Positions 45,709-53,243 of a stretch of DNA of 64,000 nt are shown here, one piece after another (position 1 is the first letter of the stretch; each line of letters opens with the position of its first letter). Origin of the DNA: Bosea sp. 685 (lineage in GTDB: Bacteria > Pseudomonadota > Alphaproteobacteria > Rhizobiales > Beijerinckiaceae); assembly GCF_031884435.1 (NCBI RefSeq), contig NZ_CP134779.1:5642001-5706000 (forward strand), read 5' to 3'. The notes under the pieces are model-generated. The model ran no database searches, was not told where the DNA came from, and saw only the letters and a program-made list of their open reading frames with translations. The position numbers were made by a program, and so were the translations under genes.

Positions 45709-46899
45709 GTGCCGTCATTCACCGAACTGCTGGCCCAGGGGGCCGGCAATGCCTGGCTGTTCATCCCGAGCGCGATCCTGCTCGGCGCGCTTCACGGCCT
45801 CGAGCCGGGCCATTCCAAGACGATGATGGCGGCTTTCATCGTCGCCGTGCGCGGCACCGTGTTCCAGGCCGTGCTGCTCGGGCTCGCCGCCACCTTTTCG
45901 CATACGCTCGTCGTCTGGGCGGTGGCTCTGGGAGGCATGTACATCTTCAAGGGCCTCGATCCCGAGACCACGGAGCCCTATTTCCAACTCGCCTCGGCGG
46001 TCATCATCATCGGCATCGCCTCCTGGATGTTCTGGCGAACCTGGCAGGACCAGCAGCGCGCCAAGCAATATGCGCGTGAGGTCGCAGCCTATGAGAAGAA
46101 CAAGGCCAAGACTGCGCTGTCGCACCGCGTCGACACCGGCCACGGCTTCATGTCGCTGGAGATCCCACCGGAGAAGCCGGCGCATTTCCGCCTGACCGTC
46201 ATCAGCGGCGACAAATGGGCCGGCGAATACATCAAGATCACCACCGAGCGCCCCGACGGCACGAGCCAGGTCTTCAGCTTCCTCGATCGCGACGGCTATA
46301 TGGAATCGGCCGAGACGATCGCCGAACCCTATGATTTCATGGTGCGGCTCAGCCTCGACCATGGCGACCACGAGCATGATTACGACGTCTCGTTCCTCCA
46401 GGGCACGGCGGGCACCGATCCCCTGCACAGCCAGGAGAAGGGCCTCGCTATCGCCAGCGACGGCTATATGGACGCGCACGAGCTCTCCCATGCCAACGAC
46501 ATCCGCAAGCGGTTCACCAATCGCGAGGTGACGACCTGGCAGATCGTGATGTTCGGCCTGACCGGGGGCCTGATCCCCTGCCCGGCCGCGATCACGGTCC
46601 TGCTGCTCTGCGTCCAGATCAAGCAGTTCACGCTCGGCGCGGTTCTCGTGCTGTGCTTCTCGATCGGACTTGCGATCACGCTGGTCACGGTCGGAGCGGT
46701 CGCCGCCATCAGCGTCCGGCAAGCGACGAAGCGGGTGAGCTGGCTCTCGGCGGTGGCCGGCCGCGCGCCGTATTTCTCCAGCGCGCTGATCGTCCTCGTC
46801 GGGCTCTATACCGGCTATCACGGCTGGACCGGACTGCAGGCGCAGCATCAAGCTCCGGCCGCGCAGAGCACGCCGGCCGCCCAGCCAAAGGCAGGCTAA
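45709..46899 (+). CDS. rcnA: Nickel/cobalt efflux protein RcnA (NicO family) with large loop
   Basis: 396 residues, six hydrophobic segments. The NicO signature HGLEPGHSKTMMAAFIVAVR is near residue 28, and the second-half motif GGLIPCPAAITVLLLCVQIK near 285. Between them sits a long soluble insert (about 125-265) with LSLDHGDHEHDYDVSFLQG and scattered His/Asp, much longer than the short His loop of E. coli RcnA. The C-terminal tail is Ala/Pro/Gln-rich. GTG at 45709 is the start. It exports Ni(II)/Co(II). Control by the nearby repressor is likely. Confidence 0.88.
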   Translation: MPSFTELLAQGAGNAWLFIPSAILLGALHGLEPGHSKTMMAAFIVAVRGTVFQAVLLGLAATFSHTLVVWAVALGGMYIFKGLDPETTEPYFQLASAVIIIGIASWMFWRTWQDQQRAKQYAREVAAYEKNKAKTALSHRVDTGHGFMSLEIPPEKPAHFRLTVISGDKWAGEYIKITTERPDGTSQVFSFLDRDGYMESAETIAEPYDFMVRLSLDHGDHEHDYDVSFLQGTAGTDPLHSQEKGLAIASDGYMDAHELSHANDIRKRFTNREVTTWQIVMFGLTGGLIPCPAAITVLLLCVQIKQFTLGAVLVLCFSIGLAITLVTVGAVAAISVRQATKRVSWLSAVAGRAPYFSSALIVLVGLYTGYHGWTGLQAQHQAPAAQSTPAAQPKAG

Positions 46900-46930
46900 G
46901 CGACACGCCAGGTTGAGCGACGCATTGCAT

Positions 46931-46957
46931 CAGGGGAGCGTCCAGGACGCTCCCCTG
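46931..46957. terminator. Likely bidirectional terminator between rcnA and the ABC operon
   Basis: A perfect 13-bp inverted repeat, CAGGGGAGCGTCC and GGACGCTCCCCTG, separated by one base, lies between two convergent genes. It lacks a long T run, but its place fits transcription stop for both. Confidence 0.7.
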
Positions 46958-46982
46958 ATTGATTCCAGGTCAGATCATCCGG

Positions 46983-47975
46983 TCAGGAAGCGGCCGCGAC
47001 CTCGCGCTGCGCGATATGGCAGCGCACCAGGGTGCCGTTCCCGAGCGGAGCCAGCTCCGGCGGCTGCGCGTGGCACAGCGGCTCGGCCTGGGGGCAGCGC
47101 CCGTGGAAGCGGCAGCCATGCGGCGGGTTGATCGGGCTCGGCGGCTCCCCGCCCAGCGCGGCCGCGCCGTAAAGCCCGTTCTCTTCCAGCATCGAGGCCG
47201 CGATCAGGGCCTTGGTGTAGGGGTGGCGGGGCCGCTCGAAGAGCTCGTCGCGCGGCGCCATCTCGACGATCTGGCCGAGATACATCACCGCGATCCGGTC
47301 GCAGAGATAGCGCACGACCCGCAGGTCATGCGAGATCATCAGCAGGGTCAGCGAGAAGCGTTTCCTGAGATCGAGCAGCAGGTTCAGGATCTGCGTCCGC
47401 ATCGAGGCATCGAGCGCCGAGGTCGGCTCGTCGCAGACCAGAAAGCGCGGCTTCAGGATCAGCGCGCGCGCGATCACGACGCGCTGGAGCTGCCCGCCGG
47501 AACACTCGCCGGGCACGCGGTCATAGAAGCTCTCATCGAGCCCAACCTCGCGCAGCATCTCCAGCACGATGGCGCGACGCTGGCCGCGATCGCCCATGCC
47601 ATGCGCGCTTAAGGGAGCATCGAGGCTATGGCCGAGCCGCATGCGCGGGTCGAGCGCGCCGAACGGATCCTGGAAGACGAGCTGCGCCAACTTCCTGAAA
47701 TCGAGCAATTCATGGCCGCGCAGCTGCGCGACATCCTTGCCGGCGATCCTGATCGAGCCGCTGTCGGCGGCGGTCATCCGGACCAGCAAACGGGCGATCG
47801 TGCTCTTGCCGCAACCGGATTCGCCGACGAGGCCGAGCACTTCGCCCTCGGTAATCGACAGCGAGACATGATCGACCGAATTGACCACGCGCCGGCCGCC
47901 CGGCCCCCAGCCGGCAACCGGATAGGTCTTGACGAGATCATCCACGACCACGAAGGCCGGCGGCTCGTGCTGCAA
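46983..47975 (-). CDS. Peptide/nickel-type ABC transporter ATPase (DppF/NikE-like)
   Basis: About 330 residues from TTG at 47975 (MQHEPPAFVVVDDL). Walker A GESGCGKST near 52, signature CSGGQLQR near 165, Walker B FLVCDEPTSALD near 188, and the C-terminal Cys cluster CRFHGRCPQAEPLCHAQPPE. The start is unclear: the frame is open to an ATG at 48059, which overlaps the previous gene. The normal-looking ATGA-coupled ATG at 48022 is one frame off; adding one base to the five-C run at 47983-47987 would join it to this protein. Last gene of a five-gene importer operon. Confidence 0.82.
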   Translation of the reverse strand: MQHEPPAFVVVDDLVKTYPVAGWGPGGRRVVNSVDHVSLSITEGEVLGLVGESGCGKSTIARLLVRMTAADSGSIRIAGKDVAQLRGHELLDFRKLAQLVFQDPFGALDPRMRLGHSLDAPLSAHGMGDRGQRRAIVLEMLREVGLDESFYDRVPGECSGGQLQRVVIARALILKPRFLVCDEPTSALDASMRTQILNLLLDLRKRFSLTLLMISHDLRVVRYLCDRIAVMYLGQIVEMAPRDELFERPRHPYTKALIAASMLEENGLYGAAALGGEPPSPINPPHGCRFHGRCPQAEPLCHAQPPELAPLGNGTLVRCHIAQREVAAAS

Positions 47976-48018
47976 AGCCCCGCCCCCTTCGCTGAAGCTT
48001 GGGCGAAAGATGTCGCGC

Positions 48019-49098
48019 TCATGCGCTGTGCTCCACGGCAGGCATCGTCGGAGCGGCATTGACACTCCAGCAACGCGCCTTGTGCTGGCCGCTGCAGCAT
48101 TCCAGGCTCGGCTCGGCACTGCAGCAGGCATGCGCGTGCTCGGACGTCGCCGCGACGTTGCAGCGGGGCTGGAAGCGGCAGCCGCTGGCGATGTCGCGTG
48201 CTGAAGCCGCGCCACCGGGAATCGAGATCAGCGCGCCGGTCTCGTCCCGCTGCAACAGGGAGCAGCGGATCAGCGCCTTGGTATAGGGGTGGCGCGGAGC
48301 GTTCAGGACCTCGCGCGTCGGTCCTTCCTCGACGAGGCGGCCGGCATACATCACCGCGACCCGCTCCGAGAGCGCCGACACTACGGCAAGATCATGCGTG
48401 ATCAGAAGCACCGCCATGTCGCGCTTCCGGCGCTGCTCATCAAGCAGGCGCAGGATCTGGGCCTGGACGGTGACGTCGAGCGCCGTCGTCGGCTCGTCGG
48501 CGATGAGCAAATCGGGATCGGCGCTGAGCGCGGCCGCGATCATCACGCGCTGCGCCATGCCGCCCGAGAGCTCATGCGCATAGCAGCGCAGCCGCGTCTC
48601 CGGCGCGGGAATGCCAACCTCGCGGAAGAGCGCGACGACCCGCTCCAATGCGGCCTCCCGGCTGAGGCCGCGATGGATACGCAGGCTCTCGGCGACCTGA
48701 TCGCCGACGCGGCAGGTCGGATCGAGCATGGCGAGCGGCTGCTGGAAGATCATGCCGATGCGCCCGCCCCGCAGCGCATTGAGGGCGGCGGGCCGCATCG
48801 CGCCGACATCGTCGCCACCGAAGCGGACCGAGCCGCCCGTGATCGCAGCCGAGGGCGGCAGCAGCCGCAGCACCGACAGGGCGGTGAGGCTCTTGCCCGA
48901 ACCGGATTCGCCGACGAGCGCCACGACCTCGCCGCGCCTGATTTCAAGATCGAGGCCATCGATGACGGGGCGGGTCCCCGTCCCGATCCTGACCCGCAGC
49001 CCCTCGATCGCCAGCAGCGGCTCGGCGTCGCGCAGCGCCGCCGGCTGCAGGCCGGAGGCCGGGCGCATCTGGGCGCCGTTGGCGGCTGGTGCGATCAT
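48019..49098 (-). CDS. Peptide/nickel-type ABC transporter ATPase (DppD/NikD-like), Cys-rich tail
   Basis: 359 residues from ATG at 49098, which overlaps the permease stop by 4 bases. Walker [11 protein letters not shown] near 68, signature LSGGMAQR near 177, Walker [13 protein letters not shown]. The family's C-terminal Cys motif begins CRFQPRC as usual, then adds [10 protein letters not shown] and [12 protein letters not shown], so the tail has seven cysteines and several histidines, more than normal. In a metal-homeostasis region this may be a metal-sensing or binding tail (inference). Confidence 0.87.
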   Translation of the reverse strand: MIAPAANGAQMRPASGLQPAALRDAEPLLAIEGLRVRIGTGTRPVIDGLDLEIRRGEVVALVGESGSGKSLTALSVLRLLPPSAAITGGSVRFGGDDVGAMRPAALNALRGGRIGMIFQQPLAMLDPTCRVGDQVAESLRIHRGLSREAALERVVALFREVGIPAPETRLRCYAHELSGGMAQRVMIAAALSADPDLLIADEPTTALDVTVQAQILRLLDEQRRKRDMAVLLITHDLAVVSALSERVAVMYAGRLVEEGPTREVLNAPRHPYTKALIRCSLLQRDETGALISIPGGAASARDIASGCRFQPRCNVAATSEHAHACCSAEPSLECCSGQHKARCWSVNAAPTMPAVEHSA

Positions 49099-50003
49099 GC
49101 CTGGTCTCCCGCCGTCTTGCGCTTGGTCTCCAGGCCCTGGCCGATCCATGTCACGCTGAGAGCGGTCAGGAAGATCGCCAGGCCGGGGCAGATGACGAGC
49201 AGCGGGGCGCGCTCGAGATAGGGCTGGGAGCTCGCCATCATCGCCGCCCAGTCGGCATGGGGCGGCTGGACGCCGAGCCCGATGAAGGACAGGCCGCCGA
49301 CGGTGATGAGCTTGTGGCCGAAGCGCAGGAACCCCATCGCCGCCAGGGGCCGGATCGCGTTGGGGATGATGTGGCGCAGGATGATGAAGCGGCGCGAGCA
49401 GCCCAGGATCTCGGCCGCCCGGATATAGGATTTGGCATTGATCTCGATGGCGAGCCCGCGCGCCAGCCGGGCGAAGGGCGTCCAGCTCACCACGGTCAGC
49501 GCCACGATCAGCGTGCCATAGCCCGGCCCCATCAGCGCGATCAGGAAGATCGCCACGACGACATCGGGAAAGGAGATCAGCAGATCGACGATCCGCATCG
49601 TGATCTCGTCGACGAAGCCGCCCTGGCGCGCGCTGATCACGCCGATCACCGTGCCGATCACCGCCGACAGGACCAGGGTCACAGCTGCGATGATGATCGC
49701 GAAATGGCCGCCGACGAGGAGGCGGCTGAGCTGGTCGCGGCCGAGATGGTCCGTGCCCAGCCAATGCCGGCTGCTCGGCCCCTGCAGGCGCTGCAGCAGG
49801 CTCTGCGAGGCAGGATCATAGGGCGTCAGCCAATGCGCGCAGCAGAGCAGCAGCAGGACGATGGCGAACATCACGACGCCGGCGGAGAAGACCCAGTGCC
49901 GCTGGCGCGCGAAGCCTAGCGCGCGGCGCAGGATGGACGGGCGCGCGGCAGCCCTGTTCGCGACATCGAAGAGCGGCGCGGCCATGGCGTCAGGCATGTG
50001 CAT
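49095..50003 (-). CDS. Peptide/nickel-type ABC transporter permease (DppC/NikC-like)
   Basis: 302 residues. First membrane segment VFSAGVVMFAIVLLLLCCAH near 40, GTDHLGRDQLSRLLVGGHFA near 85, five further segments, and the coupling loop KSYIRAAEILGCSRRFIILR near 205. The C-terminal TALSVTWIGQGLE is standard. The start at 50003 overlaps the DppB-like stop by 14 bases. It pairs with that gene to form the channel. Confidence 0.87.
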   Translation of the reverse strand: MHMPDAMAAPLFDVANRAAARPSILRRALGFARQRHWVFSAGVVMFAIVLLLLCCAHWLTPYDPASQSLLQRLQGPSSRHWLGTDHLGRDQLSRLLVGGHFAIIIAAVTLVLSAVIGTVIGVISARQGGFVDEITMRIVDLLISFPDVVVAIFLIALMGPGYGTLIVALTVVSWTPFARLARGLAIEINAKSYIRAAEILGCSRRFIILRHIIPNAIRPLAAMGFLRFGHKLITVGGLSFIGLGVQPPHADWAAMMASSQPYLERAPLLVICPGLAIFLTALSVTWIGQGLETKRKTAGDQA

Positions 50004-50937
50004 GGGCCATCCTCACCATCGGATTGAGCACCGCGTAGAGAATGTCGGCGAGCGTATTGATCAGCACCGACAGGGCGACGATCGCGACGAAACTCGCCTG
50101 CAGGACCGGAATATCCTTGTTGATCACCGCTTCGTAGATCAATCGGCCCATGCCGGGGATGGCGAAGATGACCTCGACCACGACCGAGCCGCCGAGCAGA
50201 CCGGCGAGCCAGAGCGCAAACAATGTGACCACGGGAATGGCGCCGTTGCGCACGCCATGGCGCAGCACCGTCTGCGTCATGCCCAGGCCCCGACTGCGCG
50301 CGGCGGTGATGTAGGGCGCCTGCAGCACGTCGATCATCGCCGCGCGCGTCACCCTGGTGAAATAGGCCAAAGGCCGCAGCGCCAGCACCATCGCGGGGAG
50401 CACCAGCGACGACATGCCGTCCCAGCCCGCCGAAGGCAGCCAGCCGAGATAAAGCGCGAACACCAGGATGCCCATCGGCGCCATCCAGTATTCGGGGATC
50501 GCGACCAGGGTCTGGGTGATGAAGGTCGCGGCGGTGTCGATGGGTCCGCCCGGCCTCGTCGCCGCCGCCGTGCCCAGCGGCACCGCGATGACGATGGCGA
50601 TGCCGAGCGCCGACATTGCGAGCGTGATCGAGACGAGCAGGGAGCGGCCGATCTGGTCGATCACCGGAGCACGGCTGGTGTAGGAATAGCCGAAATCGCC
50701 ATGCAGCGCCGCATTGAGCCAGCCGAGATATTGCGCGAGCAGGGAGCGATCGAGCCCAAGCTGATGGCGCAGCGCCTCGACCGCAGCCTGGTCGACCTGG
50801 AAATCGGCCACACGGGAGCGCAGGACCAGCAGAGCCGGGTCACCATCGCTGAGATAGGGGATCAGAAAGGCGAAGACCGACACCACCAGCAAGGTCAGCA
50901 GGAGAACGGCCAGTCGGCGGGTAACGAAGAGCCACAT
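49990..50937 (-). CDS. Peptide/nickel-type ABC transporter permease (DppB/NikB-like)
   Basis: About 315 residues from ATG at 50937 (MWLFVTRRLAVLLLTLLVVS), where the first membrane segment begins. GDFGYSYTSRAPVIDQIGRS near 100 and the coupling loop YITAARSRGLGMTQTVLRHG near 215 are family marks, as is VVEVIFAIPGMGRLIYEAV near 265. The frame extends upstream to 50979, but that part is inside a palindromic repeat. It follows the binding-protein gene by 150 bp. Confidence 0.87.
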   Translation of the reverse strand: MWLFVTRRLAVLLLTLLVVSVFAFLIPYLSDGDPALLVLRSRVADFQVDQAAVEALRHQLGLDRSLLAQYLGWLNAALHGDFGYSYTSRAPVIDQIGRSLLVSITLAMSALGIAIVIAVPLGTAAATRPGGPIDTAATFITQTLVAIPEYWMAPMGILVFALYLGWLPSAGWDGMSSLVLPAMVLALRPLAYFTRVTRAAMIDVLQAPYITAARSRGLGMTQTVLRHGVRNGAIPVVTLFALWLAGLLGGSVVVEVIFAIPGMGRLIYEAVINKDIPVLQASFVAIVALSVLINTLADILYAVLNPMVRMAHAHA

Positions 50938-50971
50938 GGCAGGTTCCTCTCCGCAGCGATTTCCAAAAGTC

Positions 50972-51028
50972 TGGAGCATTGCTCCTGCGAAAAACCGGTG
51001 CCGACTTTTTCGCGCGATGCTCCAGGGT
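50972..51028. repeat. Family C repeat between binding protein and permease genes
   Basis: ctggagcattgctcctgcga ... gcgcgatgctccagg with an inner gaaaaaccggtgccgacttt part; an inverted repeat of the same kind as at 40769 and 61626. Inside an operon, such a hairpin could protect the upstream mRNA and set the binding-protein/permease ratio (inference). Confidence 0.7.
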
Positions 51029-51087
51029 TTGCAGCGGAGGCGCCCGCGAAAATCGTAGGACGCCTCCAGCCTTGTCGAAGCGGCCGC

Positions 51088-52593
51088 TCACTCGAGTGCG
51101 AGTTCGGGCGTCAGCGTGTACTGATACAGCGGATGGATCTTGTAGTTGCGGACTTTCGCACTGTAGGCGTCGTTGCCGGCCTCGTGGATGACGAAGATAT
51201 TCACCGCGTCATTTTGCAAATCCTGAGCCAGTTCCGCATAGACGGCATAGCGCTTGGCGGGGTCGGCCTCGCCAGCGACCTTGGCGAGCTTCTCGTCGAA
51301 CTTGGCATTGCAGTAGTGCGACAGGTTGTATCCGCCGCCGCAGCCATAATCCGACTGCAGATATCCCGCGGGATCGGCGACATCGATCATGTGGCTGCGC
51401 GAAAGCAGCGCCAGGTCATATTTTCCCGCCAGTATGTCGGGCTCCAGCGCCTTGTATTCGGCGACGCGGATATTGGCCTTGACGCCGATCGCGTTGAACT
51501 GGTCCTGGAGGATCGCCGCGAGATCCTTGAACTCGATCTTCTCGACATAGGCGAAGAGATCGAGCGTCAGCGAGCCCGGCTTGATGCCGGCTTCTGCCAA
51601 CAGGGCCTGCGCTTTCTTGGGATCATAAGCCGCAGGCTTGGCGCCCTTGGGAGCCCAGGGTTCGGCCGGGGCGAAGGGGCCCACAGCCGGCTGCACCGAG
51701 CCTTCATAGACGCTGGCCGCGATGCCCTGGAGATCGAGCGCCATCTGCAGGGCCTGGCGGACCTTGGGATTGTCGAGCGGCGCCTTCTTGGTGTTGATCA
51801 GCAAGGTGCTGGTGCGCGGCGTGGCGATGCTCTCGATCTTGAGGCCAGCGGTCGATTTCAGCGTGGCCAGCGTCGAGGCCGGGACCGCTGCGCCGACATG
51901 AGCCTCGCCGGTGCGCACCTGCGTGGCGCGGACATTGGCGTCGGGGATGAACTTGATCTCGACCTCCGCCAGCTTGACCGCCCCGCCCCAGTATTTGTCG
52001 TTGCGCTTCAGCGACATGCCTTGCTGGCCGTTGACGCGCGTAATGACGAAGGGGCCGGTGCAGGTGCCGACAGGGTCGATCTTACCGTCCTTATAGGCCG
52101 CCGGCGACAGGATGCCGGTATTGGCCGCAGCCAGCCGCAATGGCGTCAGCACGGACGCGACAGGCGTGGTCACGCGCACCGTGTCGTCATTGATCGCCTC
52201 GACCGACTTGATCAGCTTGGGCGAAAAGGCGCGCGCCGGAGCCGTGACCTTGAGCACCGCATTGAGCGCGGCAGCGGCGTTTGCCGCCGTCAGCGCCTGG
52301 CCGTCCTGAAAGCTGACGCCCTTGCGCAAGGTGAAATCCCAGGTATCGGGCGCGGTTTGCGTCCACGAGGTCGCGAGCGAAGGTTTCAGCTTGCCGTCGA
52401 AATCGATGCGCGTCAGCATTTCCAGGCAGCCTGCCTTGGAGAGGACGTTGGCGTCGTCGGTTTCGAGCGCGAAGCCGGCGCGCGGCGGGAAGTTCTCGGC
52501 GATGACGAATTTGCCGCCGCCCTGCGCGAAAGCCGCACCCGCAAGGCCCAGAGTATAGAGGAAGGATGCAACACACCCTACTCGCGTAATCAT
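51088..52593 (-). CDS. Peptide/nickel/opine-type ABC substrate-binding protein (family 5)
   Basis: 501 residues with a Sec signal (GCVASFLYTLGLAGAAFAQ). Family 5 landmarks: LATSWTQTAPDTWDFTLRKG, VSFQDGQALTAANAAAALNA, GTCTGPFVITRVNGQQGMSL, NDKYWGG, KVRQALQMALDLQGIA. The late segment YGCGGGYNLSHYCNAKFDE contains paired Cys and a His, unusual for a plain peptide binder. It is the first gene of the operon, and a Zur-like box lies about 115 bp upstream. Relatives carry peptides, nickel chelates or opine metallophores (NikA/CntA). A metal-chelate ligand is my inference from location. Confidence 0.84.
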   Translation of the reverse strand: MITRVGCVASFLYTLGLAGAAFAQGGGKFVIAENFPPRAGFALETDDANVLSKAGCLEMLTRIDFDGKLKPSLATSWTQTAPDTWDFTLRKGVSFQDGQALTAANAAAALNAVLKVTAPARAFSPKLIKSVEAINDDTVRVTTPVASVLTPLRLAAANTGILSPAAYKDGKIDPVGTCTGPFVITRVNGQQGMSLKRNDKYWGGAVKLAEVEIKFIPDANVRATQVRTGEAHVGAAVPASTLATLKSTAGLKIESIATPRTSTLLINTKKAPLDNPKVRQALQMALDLQGIAASVYEGSVQPAVGPFAPAEPWAPKGAKPAAYDPKKAQALLAEAGIKPGSLTLDLFAYVEKIEFKDLAAILQDQFNAIGVKANIRVAEYKALEPDILAGKYDLALLSRSHMIDVADPAGYLQSDYGCGGGYNLSHYCNAKFDEKLAKVAGEADPAKRYAVYAELAQDLQNDAVNIFVIHEAGNDAYSAKVRNYKIHPLYQYTLTPELALE

Positions 52594-52705
52594 GCTGACG
52601 ACTCCGTTGTTGTTCGCTGTTCCCGTCTCGCCGACTGGCTCTCGCGATATTCGGTAAAGAGCGCCCGCGAAGGCGGCCCCGCCGAGTTCATGATGCCGTC
52701 GATCT

Positions 52706-52732
52706 GATATGTTATAACGTTAATATACGATA
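52706..52732. promoter_or_regulatory. Zur-like operator upstream of the Nik/Dpp-type operon
   Basis: gatatgttataacgttaata followed by tacgata is an AT-rich island in GC-rich DNA. Its ATGTTATAACGT core differs at one base from the palindrome ATGTTATAACAT that I recall as the alphaproteobacterial Zur box core. It is 113-139 bp upstream of the binding-protein start. The rest of the 309-bp gap (52594-52902) has no gene I can support. Confidence 0.5.
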
Positions 52733-52902
52733 GCTCTCCCGCATGTCTTGCTTACATGTCTTGCCGGGCCGGCCCGCTCGTTTTGCGGACGGCTCAGTCG
52801 TGGGAGCCGCCCGTCTTGTCGCAATTCGAAACCCAGCCAGGGGCCCCGTATTGTATGGAATTTCTCGCCGCCGCCCGAGATTCAGGCAGCGTCCGGCGGA
52901 TT

Positions 52903-53175
52903 TCAGGCAGAAGCGCCTGCCAGCAGCGGCGTATAGCCGGCCTTGGTCACAATCGCCTGGATCGCGGCGCTGTCGCTGGCGCCGGTGATGGTGACACGCT
53001 TGGAGGCCGGGTCGGCGGTGACGGACGAGCCAGGCAGCGCCTGCTCAATCGCGCCCTTGATCGTACCGGCGCAGTGGCCGCAGGTCATATCGTCGACCAG
53101 GAGGATCACCGCCTGATCCGGCGTCGCGCCGGTCTCTGTCTTGGTGGGGGCCGCATGTTGGCTGCATGAACACAT
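52903..53175 (-). CDS. copZ: CopZ-like heavy-metal-associated domain protein
   Basis: 90 residues. The HMA fold is seen: VILLVDDMTCGHCAGTIKGA near 23-42, with the CGHC metal site, then VTADPASKRVTITGASD and IVTKAGYTPLL. The N-terminus MCSCSQHAAPTKTETG adds CSC and a His, which is unusual and could extend the metal site. CopZ-type proteins carry Cu(I) or Zn(II) to P1B-ATPases. It is just downstream of the large P-type ATPase gene (64 bp) but has its own CueR-type promoter, suggesting it is a copper chaperone for CopA rather than for the adjacent pump. Confidence 0.85.
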   Translation of the reverse strand: MCSCSQHAAPTKTETGATPDQAVILLVDDMTCGHCAGTIKGAIEQALPGSSVTADPASKRVTITGASDSAAIQAIVTKAGYTPLLAGASA

Positions 53176-53218
53176 GAGAAGCGTCCTTTGTGGTTTGGCT
53201 GATGGTGGGATCAGGCTG

Positions 53219-53243
53219 CGGCTTGCCCTGATGGGAAGGTCAA
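53219..53243 (-). promoter_or_regulatory. CueR-type promoter/operator of the copZ-like gene
   Basis: On the minus strand, TTGACC (53243-53238) runs into the dyad CCTTCCCATCAGGGCAAG (53239-53222), closely matching the first half of the copA operator. The -35 box overlaps the stop codon of the upstream ATPase gene (53242-53240). The -10 (CAGCCT region) is weak, as expected for a MerR-activated promoter. Confidence 0.72.

Noticed and set aside
49861..52707. 948-codon plus-strand frame opposite the Nik/Dpp-type operon
   Set aside because: Very long but Arg/Asp/Gln/His-rich with no domain; antisense to three clear ABC genes.
52743..53169. Short plus-strand frames in the gap before the copZ-like gene
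   Set aside because: Several overlapping frames with no motif or ribosome site; antisense to copZ in part.
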